From the NCBI GenBank assembly GCA_016840025.1, contig JAEOTF010000260.1, positions 1 to 9,851 on the forward strand: 9,851 nt of DNA, given 5' to 3'. This document shows positions 1 through 7,664 of the stretch, in pieces (the stretch's first letter is position 1; every line of letters begins with the position of its first letter). Origin of the DNA: Candidatus Hodarchaeota archaeon. Its GTDB lineage: Archaea > Asgardarchaeota > Heimdallarchaeia > Hodarchaeales > YT1-039. The position numbers were made by a program, and so were the translations under genes. The notes under the pieces are model-generated. The model was not told the origin of the DNA. It worked only from the letters and a program-made list of their open reading frames with translations, and searched no databases.

Positions 1-127
1 ATTGCCACACCAATAGTATTATAACGCATAGGAGTGTCAAAAAGTAAATGGATTCGGAAAATAAAAAGCAAGAATCCCCCGCATTAACCAAATTATTAGC
101 AAATCACTCCAACTTGGCTAATTTTGA
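1..127. repeat. Terminal direct repeat, copy 1 (circle overlap)
   Basis: Bases 1..127 are identical, base for base, to 9725..9851. The repeat covers the 5' leader and first 80 bases of the TFB-like gene. An exact overlap at both contig ends with nothing beyond it is best read as the same locus read twice on a closed circle of 9,724 bp. The length of 127 equals a commonly used maximum assembler k-mer. Less likely alternatives are a tandem head-to-tail array or a linear element with terminal repeats. Confidence 0.95.
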
Positions 128-950
128 CATTAATGAGCAAGAAATTGTAGATGATGAGACAGAAACTTCTTCATTACATTTTGAAGATCCATCATATGAT
201 TCTAGTACGTTTAAAACCCGACGATGGAAACTTGGAAGCCAAATAGGCGCTGTTTCCAGACATGATCGAAAAGAATTTCGGAAACTTAAACATATTCACC
301 AAAGTATTACTTCCAAGGAAAATGAATTAGATTCCAAAACAATTAAGCGCAATTTCTATTTTGCATCACTTTTAGTTCAATGGTTTCCTGAACCATTAAT
401 TGATCACGCTGTTGCTGAGCTAAACAATACAGATCCCACTAAGGTTGTGGCAGATGAATCGGTTATATGCAGGATTCTTGGATATATTGAAGCTTTATTA
501 CGTGTTTCATGTAGATCCATTCCATGGGCAACAGTGTTTGAGATAAATGAACAATTAGGAGTTAAAATTGAAAAGAAAAAAATCATCTCTTCAAAATTTA
601 AAGCAGTTAGTTCTGGTGCATTTAAAGAATTTTACAAAAAAAACGCATCCTTGGAATCCTTTAATGTTGTACGATTTTACATGACTCGCTTAATTGCGGA
701 AATTGATATCAAAAAGGTCGATATTTCTCAAAAAAAGGAGATTTTGGCCCTTAGTCGTCGGCTTTGTAAGTTTTTAGAATATAAGAGACTTGTACCCAAG
801 GATCCCGAAATTTATGGACATGCTATCGTAGAAATTGCATGTAAAAATGTACTAAAGACTCGAAACTTACAAACTCTTCAAGATCCCCGGTTAAAAAAGA
901 AACTTTCAACCGCTATTCACTATATCAAAAAACAATGTAAACAGGGTTAA
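48..950 (+). CDS. Divergent TFB/TFIIB-like transcription factor without zinc ribbon
   Basis: 300 aa, cytosolic, probably promoter-binding. Residues 1-55 are acidic and look disordered. Residues 60-86 (LGSQIGAVSRHDRKEF then RKLKHIHQSI) resemble the archaeal TFB linker 'GLST.IG..(x)n..RLRKWQ.RI'. Residues 100-190 match the first cyclin-like repeat (KRNFYFA like the family ERNLAFA; ICRILGYIEALLRVSC like the helix ending LYAACR). Residues 206-295 match the second cyclin repeat. The family's N-terminal CxxC...CxxC zinc ribbon, which contacts RNA polymerase, is absent: cysteines are only at 141, 155, 240, 265 and 297. An in-frame TAA directly precedes the ATG, so the ribbon has not been missed by start choice. 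The protein may modulate or repress plasmid or host promoters, or bind DNA for another purpose. The assignment comes from motif reading only; another cyclin-fold DNA-binding protein is possible. Confidence 0.62.
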   Translation: MDSENKKQESPALTKLLANHSNLANFDINEQEIVDDETETSSLHFEDPSYDSSTFKTRRWKLGSQIGAVSRHDRKEFRKLKHIHQSITSKENELDSKTIKRNFYFASLLVQWFPEPLIDHAVAELNNTDPTKVVADESVICRILGYIEALLRVSCRSIPWATVFEINEQLGVKIEKKKIISSKFKAVSSGAFKEFYKKNASLESFNVVRFYMTRLIAEIDIKKVDISQKKEILALSRRLCKFLEYKRLVPKDPEIYGHAIVEIACKNVLKTRNLQTLQDPRLKKKLSTAIHYIKKQCKQG

Positions 951-976
951 TTTTCTCTCCATTCTTTTATTTTTTT
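951..976 (+). terminator. T-rich terminator after the TFB-like gene
   Basis: Pyrimidine-rich tract directly after the TAA, including a run of seven T (970..976). Archaeal RNA polymerase stops at such tracts without needing a hairpin. It suggests that the following UbiA gene is at least partly transcribed from its own promoter. Confidence 0.4.
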
Positions 977-1002
977 GAGTGGTTATCCTTTTCTTTTTGG
1001 AT

Positions 1003-1012
1003 CTTTAAAACT
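1003..1012 (+). promoter_or_regulatory. TATA-like box for the UbiA-family gene
   Basis: CTTTAAAACT lies about 20-25 bases before the ATG at 1029. This puts transcription start at or very near the start codon, consistent with a leaderless or near-leaderless mRNA. Together with the lack of a ribosome site before the upstream TTG at 975, it supports the start at 1029. Confidence 0.35.
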
Positions 1013-1028
1013 GAAACTACAGGTGGGG

Positions 1029-1955
1029 ATGAGTGGAGAAACTCCGAACATGTATGCACTAAAAGAGACTGTTGCTGATCCACGGGCGCAAAGAAATCTC
1101 TTTCATTCATATAAAAAACTTGTTAGACCAACAGTTGTCATTATGGGCCTTACCAATGGATTGGTTGGAGTTTTTTATGCAGGAATTGCTTTTAATTCAC
1201 TTATTTATGCATTTATTGCCCTTTTCTCTATTGCATGCATTGCCGCGTTCTCTTATGGTTATAATCAACTTACAGATCTCGAAGAAGATCGAATTAATGC
1301 ACCTTTACGACCTTTAGTTACAGGAGAACTGTCAGTAAAGGAATGTAAGATATTTCTTACTATTTTATTACTTTTTAGTACAGTTCCTTTATTAATTTTG
1401 GGCCGTTATCTTGCTTTAGGCCTTATGCTTGCTGGCCCAGTATTTAGTGGAGTGATATACTCCCGTTGGCGAGTAAAAGGCTCAATGATCAAACCACTTT
1501 TTGTGGCTTTTGGATGGTCCTTTGTCCCTTTAATTGCTTATAGTGCGATAACTAATCAAATTACAGTCTTATTTTTAGTTTTTTTACCTTTTTTCCTGTC
1601 TTTAATGTTTCTTACTACAACTATGGGCGATTTACGTGATGTAGAGGGAGATAAAGAAAATGGTGTTAGATCTCTTCCTGTAATATTTGGAATTCGTGCA
1701 GTAATAGTTAATCTTCAAATCTACACTATTACGACTTACTTCATTCTTGTTTTGGGGATTATATTGCAGGTCCTACCAATCGACGCCACTTGTGGACTGC
1801 TTGGAGGGCTTCTTCTTTTACGCCACATAAGAACTCCAGACGTTCTCTCCCGTCAAAAAGGCATGAAAAAATCTCTTGCTCGATTTTCTTGGATAACTTC
1901 CATAGGATTAGTATGTGGAAGGATATTAGCTATTTTGTTTGGACTTATTCTTTAA
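1029..1955 (+). CDS. UbiA-family membrane prenyltransferase
   Basis: Integral membrane enzyme that moves an isoprenoid chain from a polyprenyl diphosphate to an acceptor, releasing pyrophosphate with Mg2+. From the ATG at 1029 it is 308 aa, normal for the family. Both Asp-rich metal/diphosphate motifs are present: NxxxDxxxD (N79, D83, D87, followed by RINAPLRPL) and DxxDxxxD (D201, D204, D208, in GDLRDVEGD followed by SLPV). About eight to nine hydrophobic segments surround them, and RP near residue 33 fits the first helix. In archaea such enzymes make digeranylgeranylglyceryl phosphate (a membrane lipid precursor), quinones or tetrapyrrole side chains; the acceptor cannot be told here. The frame extends upstream to a TTG at 975 (326 aa) without a ribosome site. 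All catalytic residues are present, so it is probably active. A lipid-type enzyme is unusual on so small a circle. Confidence 0.88.
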   Translation: MSGETPNMYALKETVADPRAQRNLFHSYKKLVRPTVVIMGLTNGLVGVFYAGIAFNSLIYAFIALFSIACIAAFSYGYNQLTDLEEDRINAPLRPLVTGELSVKECKIFLTILLLFSTVPLLILGRYLALGLMLAGPVFSGVIYSRWRVKGSMIKPLFVAFGWSFVPLIAYSAITNQITVLFLVFLPFFLSLMFLTTTMGDLRDVEGDKENGVRSLPVIFGIRAVIVNLQIYTITTYFILVLGIILQVLPIDATCGLLGGLLLLRHIRTPDVLSRQKGMKKSLARFSWITSIGLVCGRILAILFGLIL

Positions 1956-2029
1956 TTTTCTTCTTATTTTTAATTTTAAAATAGAAAATTAGTTAGTTCA
2001 AAAAAATAAGCAAAAAAAATTAAAGAAAA
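1956..2029. terminator. Convergent AT-rich terminator region
   Basis: Gap between the convergent UbiA gene and the 95-aa minus-strand gene. On the plus strand it starts with T-rich runs (TTTTCTTCTTATTTTTAATTTT). Its second half (about 2000..2020) has two runs of A, which are T-tracts for minus-strand transcription. It can serve as a terminator in both directions. Confidence 0.45.
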
Positions 2030-2317
2030 TTAATCTTCTTTATGAAAACTTTTTAGAAGTTTGGTTGCAGCAGATATGTCTCCTTTTTCATAGAAAAGAG
2101 CCACTAAATAGAGAAGTGCGGTTGTATTATCAGTATTATCGTAATGGGTTAGTGAAGGGGTAGAGGGACTAACACTTATTGACATTTCAATCCTCAATAA
2201 TTCATCTTCATATGCTTTATAAGTATCTGAAAGAACGAGAAAATAGGGCGTATTTCTTTTCTTTATAAACTCTAGGAAAAGGGATATATTGATACTCATG
2301 TCTTGCGTTGATACCAT
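2030..2317 (-). CDS. Hypothetical 95-aa protein, possible helix-repeat C-terminus
   Basis: Not recognised. It is a small soluble-looking protein with no signal peptide, membrane segment or cysteine. Residues 64-90 (NTTALLYLVALFYEKGDI then SAATKLLKSF) look like a pair of amphipathic helices of TPR type, hinting at protein binding. A Ser/Thr/Pro-rich linker covers about residues 47-60. Two starts are possible: the ATG at 2317 or the ATG at 2299 (residue 7), which shares a CATG with the oppositely directed start at 2298. A minus-strand TATA-like box (2335..2342) would start transcription near 2313, which fits either. The overlap with the 48-aa plus-strand frame means one of the two may be spurious or N-terminally shorter. 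Confidence 0.5.
   Translation of the reverse strand: MVSTQDMSINISLFLEFIKKRNTPYFLVLSDTYKAYEDELLRIEMSISVSPSTPSLTHYDNTDNTTALLYLVALFYEKGDISAATKLLKSFHKED
2261..2270 (+). promoter_or_regulatory. TATA-like box for the 48-aa/89-aa pair (plus strand)
   Basis: CTTTATAAAC lies about 28-37 bases before the ATG at 2298 and would start transcription near 2291, giving a very short leader. It sits within the 95-aa minus-strand gene. Confidence 0.3.
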
Positions 2318-2444
2318 TAATCGGACTATTTTTCAATATAATGTAGTTGCATCTTATACTGATGACCAAATGGGTTCTGCATTGTATGCACGAATTATTG
2401 CAGCTCTATATTCTCAAATTCAGGAATCTAAGGGCGAGGACTGA
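2298..2444 (+). CDS. Small hypothetical protein, 48 aa
   Basis: Not recognised. The frame begins MSCVDTINRT and has an Ala/Tyr-rich helical centre (DDQMGSALYARIIAALYSQI), ending KGED. Residue and codon composition look protein-like rather than random. The stop lies six bases before the ATG of the 89-aa gene, so the pair would form one transcript. Its 5' end overlaps the start of the 95-aa minus-strand gene by 20 bases. An ATG at 2370 could give a 24-aa product without that overlap. Confidence 0.35.
   Translation: MSCVDTINRTIFQYNVVASYTDDQMGSALYARIIAALYSQIQESKGED
2335..2342 (-). promoter_or_regulatory. TATA-like box for the 95-aa gene (minus strand)
   Basis: Reads ATTATATT on the minus strand, about 20 bases before the ATG at 2317. 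It lies inside the 48-aa plus-strand frame, so the two divergent promoters overlap each other's coding sequence if both are used. Confidence 0.3.
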
Positions 2445-2450
2445 TCCAAA

Positions 2451-2720
2451 ATGGAAAACAACGAAGAAGCTTACAGAATCATAATTACACCCATTATTAG
2501 CCATGAAACGTTTAATCATATCAAGAAAGTGGAAGCAATCCAAACTAAGACCATGACTTTTTTTCGATATATATCTGCTTCCCTTTATCGTGATTATGAA
2601 GCAATTGATGATGAAAAATTTTTCTTAGATGAAGATGAAGCAATTACTTACTGGAATCAAGCGATCAGTAGAGATTATTCCATGCTTGTCCCTGCTAAAT
2701 ATCTTGAAGCTACTGCTTAA
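2451..2720 (+). CDS. Hypothetical 89-aa protein
   Basis: Not recognised. It is a small cytosolic, acidic protein with no cysteine, signal peptide or membrane span. A beta-like segment near the start (AYRIIITPII) is followed by helices, including an acidic DDEKFFLDEDEAITYWNQAI stretch at about residues 53-72. A purine-rich GGGCGAGGA at 2432..2440 lies about 10 bases before the ATG and could act as the ribosome site. It is the second gene of a probable two-gene unit with the 48-aa frame. Its size and charge would suit a small regulator or binding protein, but no function can be assigned. Confidence 0.6.
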   Translation: MENNEEAYRIIITPIISHETFNHIKKVEAIQTKTMTFFRYISASLYRDYEAIDDEKFFLDEDEAITYWNQAISRDYSMLVPAKYLEATA

Positions 2721-2769
2721 TATAAAATTTAGCTACAATTAATATTTTTTAAAAAATAATTTTTTCTTT
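2721..2769. terminator. Bidirectional terminator with perfect A/T palindrome
   Basis: The 49-base gap between convergent genes holds a perfect 16-base palindrome at 2743..2758 (TATTTTTTAAAAAATA) followed by T6 on the plus strand. The T-tracts on both strands fit termination of the 89-aa gene and of the minus-strand membrane-protein operon. Confidence 0.5.
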
Positions 2770-3510
2770 CTATTCTACTGAATTATTACTTTCCCCGACT
2801 TTTGAAATAATTAGAAATAGAAAGAAATAAACTAAGGCATAGAACACGCCTTCCTTAAGACCAGTTATAGCGGAAGAAGTACGTTCAAGAGCAATGTATC
2901 CGCTAATAGCAAAGACAAAATAGGTCCATAACACATAACCTGGATGAAATGATCCGGGACTAATAGTACTACCACGAATCAGAAAAGAATAGTCTTTGAG
3001 AGAAGGAACAGCAAGTCCAAAGCAACAAAATATCAAATAAATATGAAAAATAAGACCAAATAGACCTAAGCCTCCAAAAATAGGATTAGACATAATTAAA
3101 AAAACAAATAATGTTATTGCTCCTAGAAAAGGAGCGGAAGCAATCTTTAAGGCGTCTATTGTAGAGAAGTAGGGCTGAAGAAGGGGAATTATGTCATTCC
3201 CTTTATTTTCTCCCCAAAAGCCCAAAGAGCGAGTTTTTTGGTTTTCGATCTTATATTTGTTCATTTCTATTCGTTTTGCCGTATTAATATGAAGCCAGAC
3301 ATGCATATACCGAAAAGGAGCCCCTAAAAGCAACATTAACTTCTTTAGAGGAGGAAAAATGAAAAATAACAGCTGAATTACCAAGTAACTTAAGAGAAAA
3401 GATAATAATACTTGAGGAAGTTGGTTTAATCCGCCCATAAAGGCTGTCTGATACCATTTTCCAAACTGAGCGAAGATAGCACCAAGTATAAGTTCAATCA
3501 GGTTACTCAC
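2770..3510 (-). CDS. Multi-pass membrane protein of unknown function
   Basis: 246 aa, starting with GTG (3510..3508). About five membrane helices are visible: residues 33-58, 124-142, 146-168, 190-208 and 219-236. A cytoplasm-type basic stretch (77-100) lies between helices 1 and 2. Residues 65-75 (PFRYMHVWLHI) carry H70-x3-H74, and 168-174 contain VPSLKDY with D173. The arrangement faintly recalls membrane metallopeptidases with HExxH plus a distant Asp, but the Glu is absent (W72 and L73 lie between the histidines), so this is only a hint. The start overlaps the stop of the upstream zinc-knuckle gene by 8 bases (GTGAGTAA), which implies translational coupling and probable joint function. 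Another possible start is the Met at residue 25, which would leave all five helices intact. Confidence 0.65.
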   Translation of the reverse strand: MSNLIELILGAIFAQFGKWYQTAFMGGLNQLPQVLLSFLLSYLVIQLLFFIFPPLKKLMLLLGAPFRYMHVWLHINTAKRIEMNKYKIENQKTRSLGFWGENKGNDIIPLLQPYFSTIDALKIASAPFLGAITLFVFLIMSNPIFGGLGLFGLIFHIYLIFCCFGLAVPSLKDYSFLIRGSTISPGSFHPGYVLWTYFVFAISGYIALERTSSAITGLKEGVFYALVYFFLFLIISKVGESNNSVE

Positions 3511-3796
3511 CTACTTCATCGCCAAATTCTGATACTATAAGGATTTTACGATAGCCAGGATGCCCAGTATGCACAATAAAGTGTCTAGCACACTGACATT
3601 GTTTTTCTACTTGCATGGTTCGTTTGGTGGTCTGAGAAAGACTGTTCAAGTCAATCTTATGTTCTTCACCACAAGGACATTCAATGAGCAAATAAGTTTG
3701 TGGCACAGAAACCAAAGGAACTGGAGATCCACTGACATACGAATCAACAGAGGCAGTTTTAGGTCGATTTTCAAGAGTTTGTACACATTCAGCCAT
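3503..3796 (-). CDS. Small zinc-knuckle-like protein, 97 aa
   Basis: Two CxC pairs, C40-P-C42 (ECPCGEEH) and C67-Q-C69 (QCQCARHFIVH), lie 24 residues apart and can make one treble-clef or ribbon-like zinc site. H46, H72 and H76 are extra candidates. The N-terminal 30 residues are Ser/Pro/Thr-rich and probably flexible; there is no membrane span. It is the first gene of a minus-strand pair, and its TAA lies inside the start of the membrane-protein gene. It may be a cytosolic partner or regulator of that membrane protein. A GGAGG motif 10 bases upstream supports the ATG at 3796. The zinc-site reading is firm as a pattern, but the exact family is not known to me. Confidence 0.6.
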   Translation of the reverse strand: MAECVQTLENRPKTASVDSYVSGSPVPLVSVPQTYLLIECPCGEEHKIDLNSLSQTTKRTMQVEKQCQCARHFIVHTGHPGYRKILIVSEFGDEVGE

Positions 3797-3806
3797 CTAG
3801 ATCATG

Positions 3807-3811
3807 CCTCC
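3807..3811 (-). promoter_or_regulatory. Shine-Dalgarno GGAGG for the zinc-knuckle gene
   Basis: GGAGG on the minus strand, 10 bases before the ATG at 3796. Between them lies ATG-ATC-TAG, a two-codon frame whose stop abuts the real ATG (TAGATG). That could tune initiation or be chance. Confidence 0.5.
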
Positions 3812-3922
3812 AAGAATCGTTTTGTCATGACTAAATTCCGTTTTCTGGAAGTCATTTTACTTTCACACTAAATCCAGCCTCCTAATGAATATAAAGATAA
3901 GAAAAACTTGGATAAAATTTCT

Positions 3923-3934
3923 GATATATAAAAC
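3923..3934 (+). promoter_or_regulatory. TATA box for the large surface protein
   Basis: GATATATAAAAC is one of the best TATA boxes in the window. Transcription would start near 3954-3958, leaving a leader of roughly 15-20 bases with a GGGTG motif at 3960..3964. The divergent gap 3797..3971 also has to hold the minus-strand promoter of the zinc-knuckle operon. A weak candidate for that promoter is the ATTTAG-like sequence near 3830-3840. Confidence 0.5.
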
Positions 3935-3971
3935 CTCTAGGACGGTGGAATGGGTATAAGGGTGTTCATCA

Positions 3972-6900
3972 TTGAAAAGAATGAAAAAAATGAACATTGG
4001 GCTTAGGATGAGCTTATTCTTCCTAGTTCTATTTAATATTGGAATTACTACTAACCCTGCATATGCGATACCTAGTGAAAGCCAAATCACTCTAACCGAA
4101 GTATTTGCAGATCGGACAGACGTATCTGTAGGTGAATCGGTCTTTTTTACAATTCACGTAACAGCCAACGGAACTCCTGTACCTGATGGTCAGGTGACCG
4201 TACGAGAGGCAACGGATCCAATTTATGAACCAAGTGGCACTATTTCAGATGGTGTAGCTATAATTGAATGGTATACTCAAACTTGGACGCCTACAGGATG
4301 GTGTGCCTTTATTGCAACTTATGAAGGAAGTGAAGGTTATAATACTTCTTCAGACACCACTCAAGTAGCAGTAAATAATCCAATTATTCCTGGAACACAG
4401 GAAACAGAAACTATTATTACTCCAAACATAGTAGACGTTTATCCTGATGATACAGTTAATTTTAATGTAGTAGTAACATACTTAGGCAGTTTTTTCCCGT
4501 TCTTTGACGGTGGATATATTATATTAGTAGATACCACAGAAAACATTGTGCTTCAACGACATGACATTGAATTTAAGATGGCACAATCCTATGTTGCATC
4601 TATGAGCTTCACTATTCCTTCTTGGTATGTTAAAGGAAACCATAGCATTGAATCCCGTTATACCGGCTCCAGTGATTCAGGACACGCTGCATCTATCGGT
4701 TCTTGTGTAATTAACATGATAAAAAATGATACTCCACCTCCTCCCGAGGTTTTTACCATTTCAATGATTGGAAATACAACGATTATAGATTATGAAGATG
4801 GAATACTTCAAATTGATGCTACTATCAACGGAGACGACCCTACAGGTAAAATACTCCGATTGCACTCCTATCAAGACGATCGCTCAATTCAGCATTTACT
4901 CGAAGAACTGACAGTAATCTCCCGAGATTATAATTATATTTTCGAACCTAGTCCTATAGACCAACTTGGATCAATTCTCTTTGAATTGACCTTAGAAGAT
5001 CCTAGTACACAAGAAATTAAGGCAACAGCCAATATCTCAGCAACCATTGAAGAAACTATTACGATATATGAAACCATCATTTCACTGGATCAAAACCCAG
5101 TCGAAACCACTTATGGAACTATTGAAATTATTTCTGTCTATATCACTTCTACCTCTGGTAATCCAATCACAGAAGGACAACTCTATTGTGATATTCTTGA
5201 TGAAGATATTATTTTATTAGAACTAGTTACAGATATTTCACAAGGAATTACTACCTTTGAGGTCCCCATTGAAGACTTTGGTGAAGGCAATTATCAACTC
5301 CGCCTTAATTGGCTTGGGAATGCAACACAGAACGCGACAACCTATATTGCAACTCTAAACGTAGCAAAAGGAATCCCATTATTGAATTCTGAAATTGCTT
5401 CCAATATGATCCAATATGGTGAGACTACCTCTTGGTCTGCTTATGTGAGCAATTATTTAGGGAACCCAATTGCAAATACTCCAATTAGCTTTGATACTTC
5501 TCTGACTGGCTTCTATTGGGATCATTGGGGGACTGTAATGACTGATGAGACTGGTTATGCTGAAATAGAGATCATATGGACTGAAGAAAATCAGATTCAT
5601 TATGGTAGTCCAGGGACTTACACCGTTCGGATTACTATCGAAGAAAATAACAAGGTCACCTCTCGATTGATGACTCATTCCCTAACTGTTACTGAAAACA
5701 ACGTTATATTAACTTTAGAGGATGTTAGTATTACTCGGTTAGGGACTGCTATACTTGAGGGTACTTTATTAACTTCTACTAGTGAACCTATTTTCAATGC
5801 ATTGATCACTTTATATTGGAATGGTACTGCAACAGAAACATGGGAAGAATTGACTACTACCACTACCAACGCTTTCGGACAATATTTCAGTGAAATAGAA
5901 ATTATTTTACCTCCTAAATATTATGGTTTAAGGGCAGAATATGATGGTGATGATAACTACGGTAGTTCATCTCAAACTGCCATTTTAGAGGTCTTAGACA
6001 ATCCTTCAGAACTCAAAAAAATCGATATTACACCTACCACCTTAGATTTAGGAGATATAGTTGAACTCAAGGTAAATGCAACGGATCCTGATTCTATCAG
6101 CTCTGTCACAGCTATTATTTACAATGATAACTATAACATCAGTATACCTCTTGATTATCAAGATAATCTCTTTCAGAAGACAATTTGGTGTGATACACAA
6201 TATCAACTTGGAATTTGGACAGTAGATCTAATTATTATTGATGAATTAGATATAGAAAGCACTTTTACTAACGTTGGACAATTCCATATTATAGCTAATC
6301 CTGCTCCAAATGTAATTTATAGTGTAACCCCAGATTCAATTCCTGATGGTTCTTCTGTTGAATTTCAAATAACTGCTACAGATTCTTTAGGTATTGCTTC
6401 TGTTAAAATAGAAATAGAACATACAATATATGATATTACTCAGGATAATAATATATCATCTAGAAATGGGCAACTTTCTACCCTTTTTGGTGATGAACAA
6501 AATTCTCGTGACATTATGAGTTATCTACGCGCGCGCGAAGAAAACAGCTTCTCCTTCTGCTATACCCCCAAAGGTATTGGTTCTGTACCATTTACCATCT
6601 ATGTGGAGGACTATGCTGGTCAGCAAAAAATTCTCAATGGAAATATTATGGTTGAGGCGATAGCGCCTGAGTTATCTGTTGCTTCAATGAGTTCTCTCAA
6701 CGGAACAGCACCCTTCTCCTTTTCTCTCGTATTGAATGGAACAGATGGCTCAGGTATAAATTATATATGCTTATACGCAAATGACGAAGAATTTCTTCTT
6801 CAATATACTCCTTCCAAAGATCAATGGGAAATTTCCATGGTCTTAAGTGCAGCTGACTATACTTTGATCGTTATAGCTGAAGATAATGTTGGAACACAGG

Positions 6901-7664
6901 CTACCTTAGATCTGGGTATGCTATCCGTTTCTCAGGCCGTTTTTGAAATATTTTTTGAAAACGAAAATTTATACGATGGAGAAGCTACAAATTTCACAAT
7001 TAAAGGTGATATTAGCTTAGCCAACGCCACTGTAGATGTATTTTGGGGCAATCAAAATATGACATTAATTTTAGACTCAAATGCTATAGTTACCAGTGAA
7101 CTCACCTTTTCTCAACCTGATACTTACATAATCGAGGTTATTATCACTGACCAAATGGGTGTTCAACTGACTCAAAATTATAGTTTTGATGTCGCGGCTA
7201 AAGGTCCAGAATTCGAAGCTGTTTATCCTGATGCGGCAATGATAGCCGAATTTCGTAATCCCTTTATACTTGAACTCGAAGCTCTCGTAACAGATGCTTC
7301 AGGAATAAATGGTGTGGTACTATACGCTGATTCCGCTGCTTATCCTCTTATTAACAATTTTGGTGTTTGGAATACTAATGTAGACTTTAATGAAGGCATT
7401 TACACCCTTAAATTAGTGGCTACTGATTACTATGGTACAGAAACGATCTATGAACTCGGTGAAATGACGATTCAAAAGATTTCATCTTCAGTTTCAGAAC
7501 CTATTCCAGTTCCATCCTCAAATCCTTCTCAAACATCTAAAAATGAGGGTAATAGCATAGAACCTGCAGTAGGCATGATAGTCCTCATAGTAGTTGCAGT
7601 TTCTGGAAGTTTAATTGTTTATTGGAGAAAGAAACCTAAACCTACCATGATTACTTCCACTTAA
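3972..7664 (+). CDS. Giant anchored surface protein with about eleven Ig-like domains
   Basis: 1,230 aa secreted cell-surface protein. A signal peptide covers residues 1-32: basic start, hydrophobic 12-27, then the cleavage-like TNPAYA. All-beta modules of about 90-110 residues follow, at roughly 38-135, 145-250, 260-360, 365-466, 468-575, 578-677, 680-776, 778-896, 897-988, 989-1077 and 1078-1169. Several carry Ig-like hallmarks (VSVGESVFFTIHV, GNPIANTPISF, YYGLRAEYDGDDNYGSS). A Ser/Pro-rich stalk (1170-1198), one membrane helix (about 1199-1217) and a basic tail RKKPKP end the protein. More than a dozen N-x-S/T sites suggest heavy glycosylation. The role is probably adhesion, a coat component or a spike. 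GGTG seven bases upstream favours the TTG at 3972; ATGs at 3981 and 3990 are alternatives. At 3.7 kb it fills over a third of the circle. It is intact, with no frameshift. Confidence 0.85.
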   Translation: MKRMKKMNIGLRMSLFFLVLFNIGITTNPAYAIPSESQITLTEVFADRTDVSVGESVFFTIHVTANGTPVPDGQVTVREATDPIYEPSGTISDGVAIIEWYTQTWTPTGWCAFIATYEGSEGYNTSSDTTQVAVNNPIIPGTQETETIITPNIVDVYPDDTVNFNVVVTYLGSFFPFFDGGYIILVDTTENIVLQRHDIEFKMAQSYVASMSFTIPSWYVKGNHSIESRYTGSSDSGHAASIGSCVINMIKNDTPPPPEVFTISMIGNTTIIDYEDGILQIDATINGDDPTGKILRLHSYQDDRSIQHLLEELTVISRDYNYIFEPSPIDQLGSILFELTLEDPSTQEIKATANISATIEETITIYETIISLDQNPVETTYGTIEIISVYITSTSGNPITEGQLYCDILDEDIILLELVTDISQGITTFEVPIEDFGEGNYQLRLNWLGNATQNATTYIATLNVAKGIPLLNSEIASNMIQYGETTSWSAYVSNYLGNPIANTPISFDTSLTGFYWDHWGTVMTDETGYAEIEIIWTEENQIHYGSPGTYTVRITIEENNKVTSRLMTHSLTVTENNVILTLEDVSITRLGTAILEGTLLTSTSEPIFNALITLYWNGTATETWEELTTTTTNAFGQYFSEIEIILPPKYYGLRAEYDGDDNYGSSSQTAILEVLDNPSELKKIDITPTTLDLGDIVELKVNATDPDSISSVTAIIYNDNYNISIPLDYQDNLFQKTIWCDTQYQLGIWTVDLIIIDELDIESTFTNVGQFHIIANPAPNVIYSVTPDSIPDGSSVEFQITATDSLGIASVKIEIEHTIYDITQDNNISSRNGQLSTLFGDEQNSRDIMSYLRAREENSFSFCYTPKGIGSVPFTIYVEDYAGQQKILNGNIMVEAIAPELSVASMSSLNGTAPFSFSLVLNGTDGSGINYICLYANDEEFLLQYTPSKDQWEISMVLSAADYTLIVIAEDNVGTQATLDLGMLSVSQAVFEIFFENENLYDGEATNFTIKGDISLANATVDVFWGNQNMTLILDSNAIVTSELTFSQPDTYIIEVIITDQMGVQLTQNYSFDVAAKGPEFEAVYPDAAMIAEFRNPFILELEALVTDASGINGVVLYADSAAYPLINNFGVWNTNVDFNEGIYTLKLVATDYYGTETIYELGEMTIQKISSSVSEPIPVPSSNPSQTSKNEGNSIEPAVGMIVLIVVAVSGSLIVYWRKKPKPTMITST

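Noticed and set aside
3560..3871. 103-codon plus-strand frame opposite the zinc-knuckle gene
   Set aside because: Antisense to a better-supported gene with a zinc pattern, ribosome site and coupled neighbour. Its own translation shows no recognisable features.
3863..4090. 75-codon hydrophobic minus-strand frame
   Set aside because: It is the antisense of the promoter and signal-peptide region of the giant surface protein. Hydrophobic codons read backwards readily give a hydrophobic shadow.
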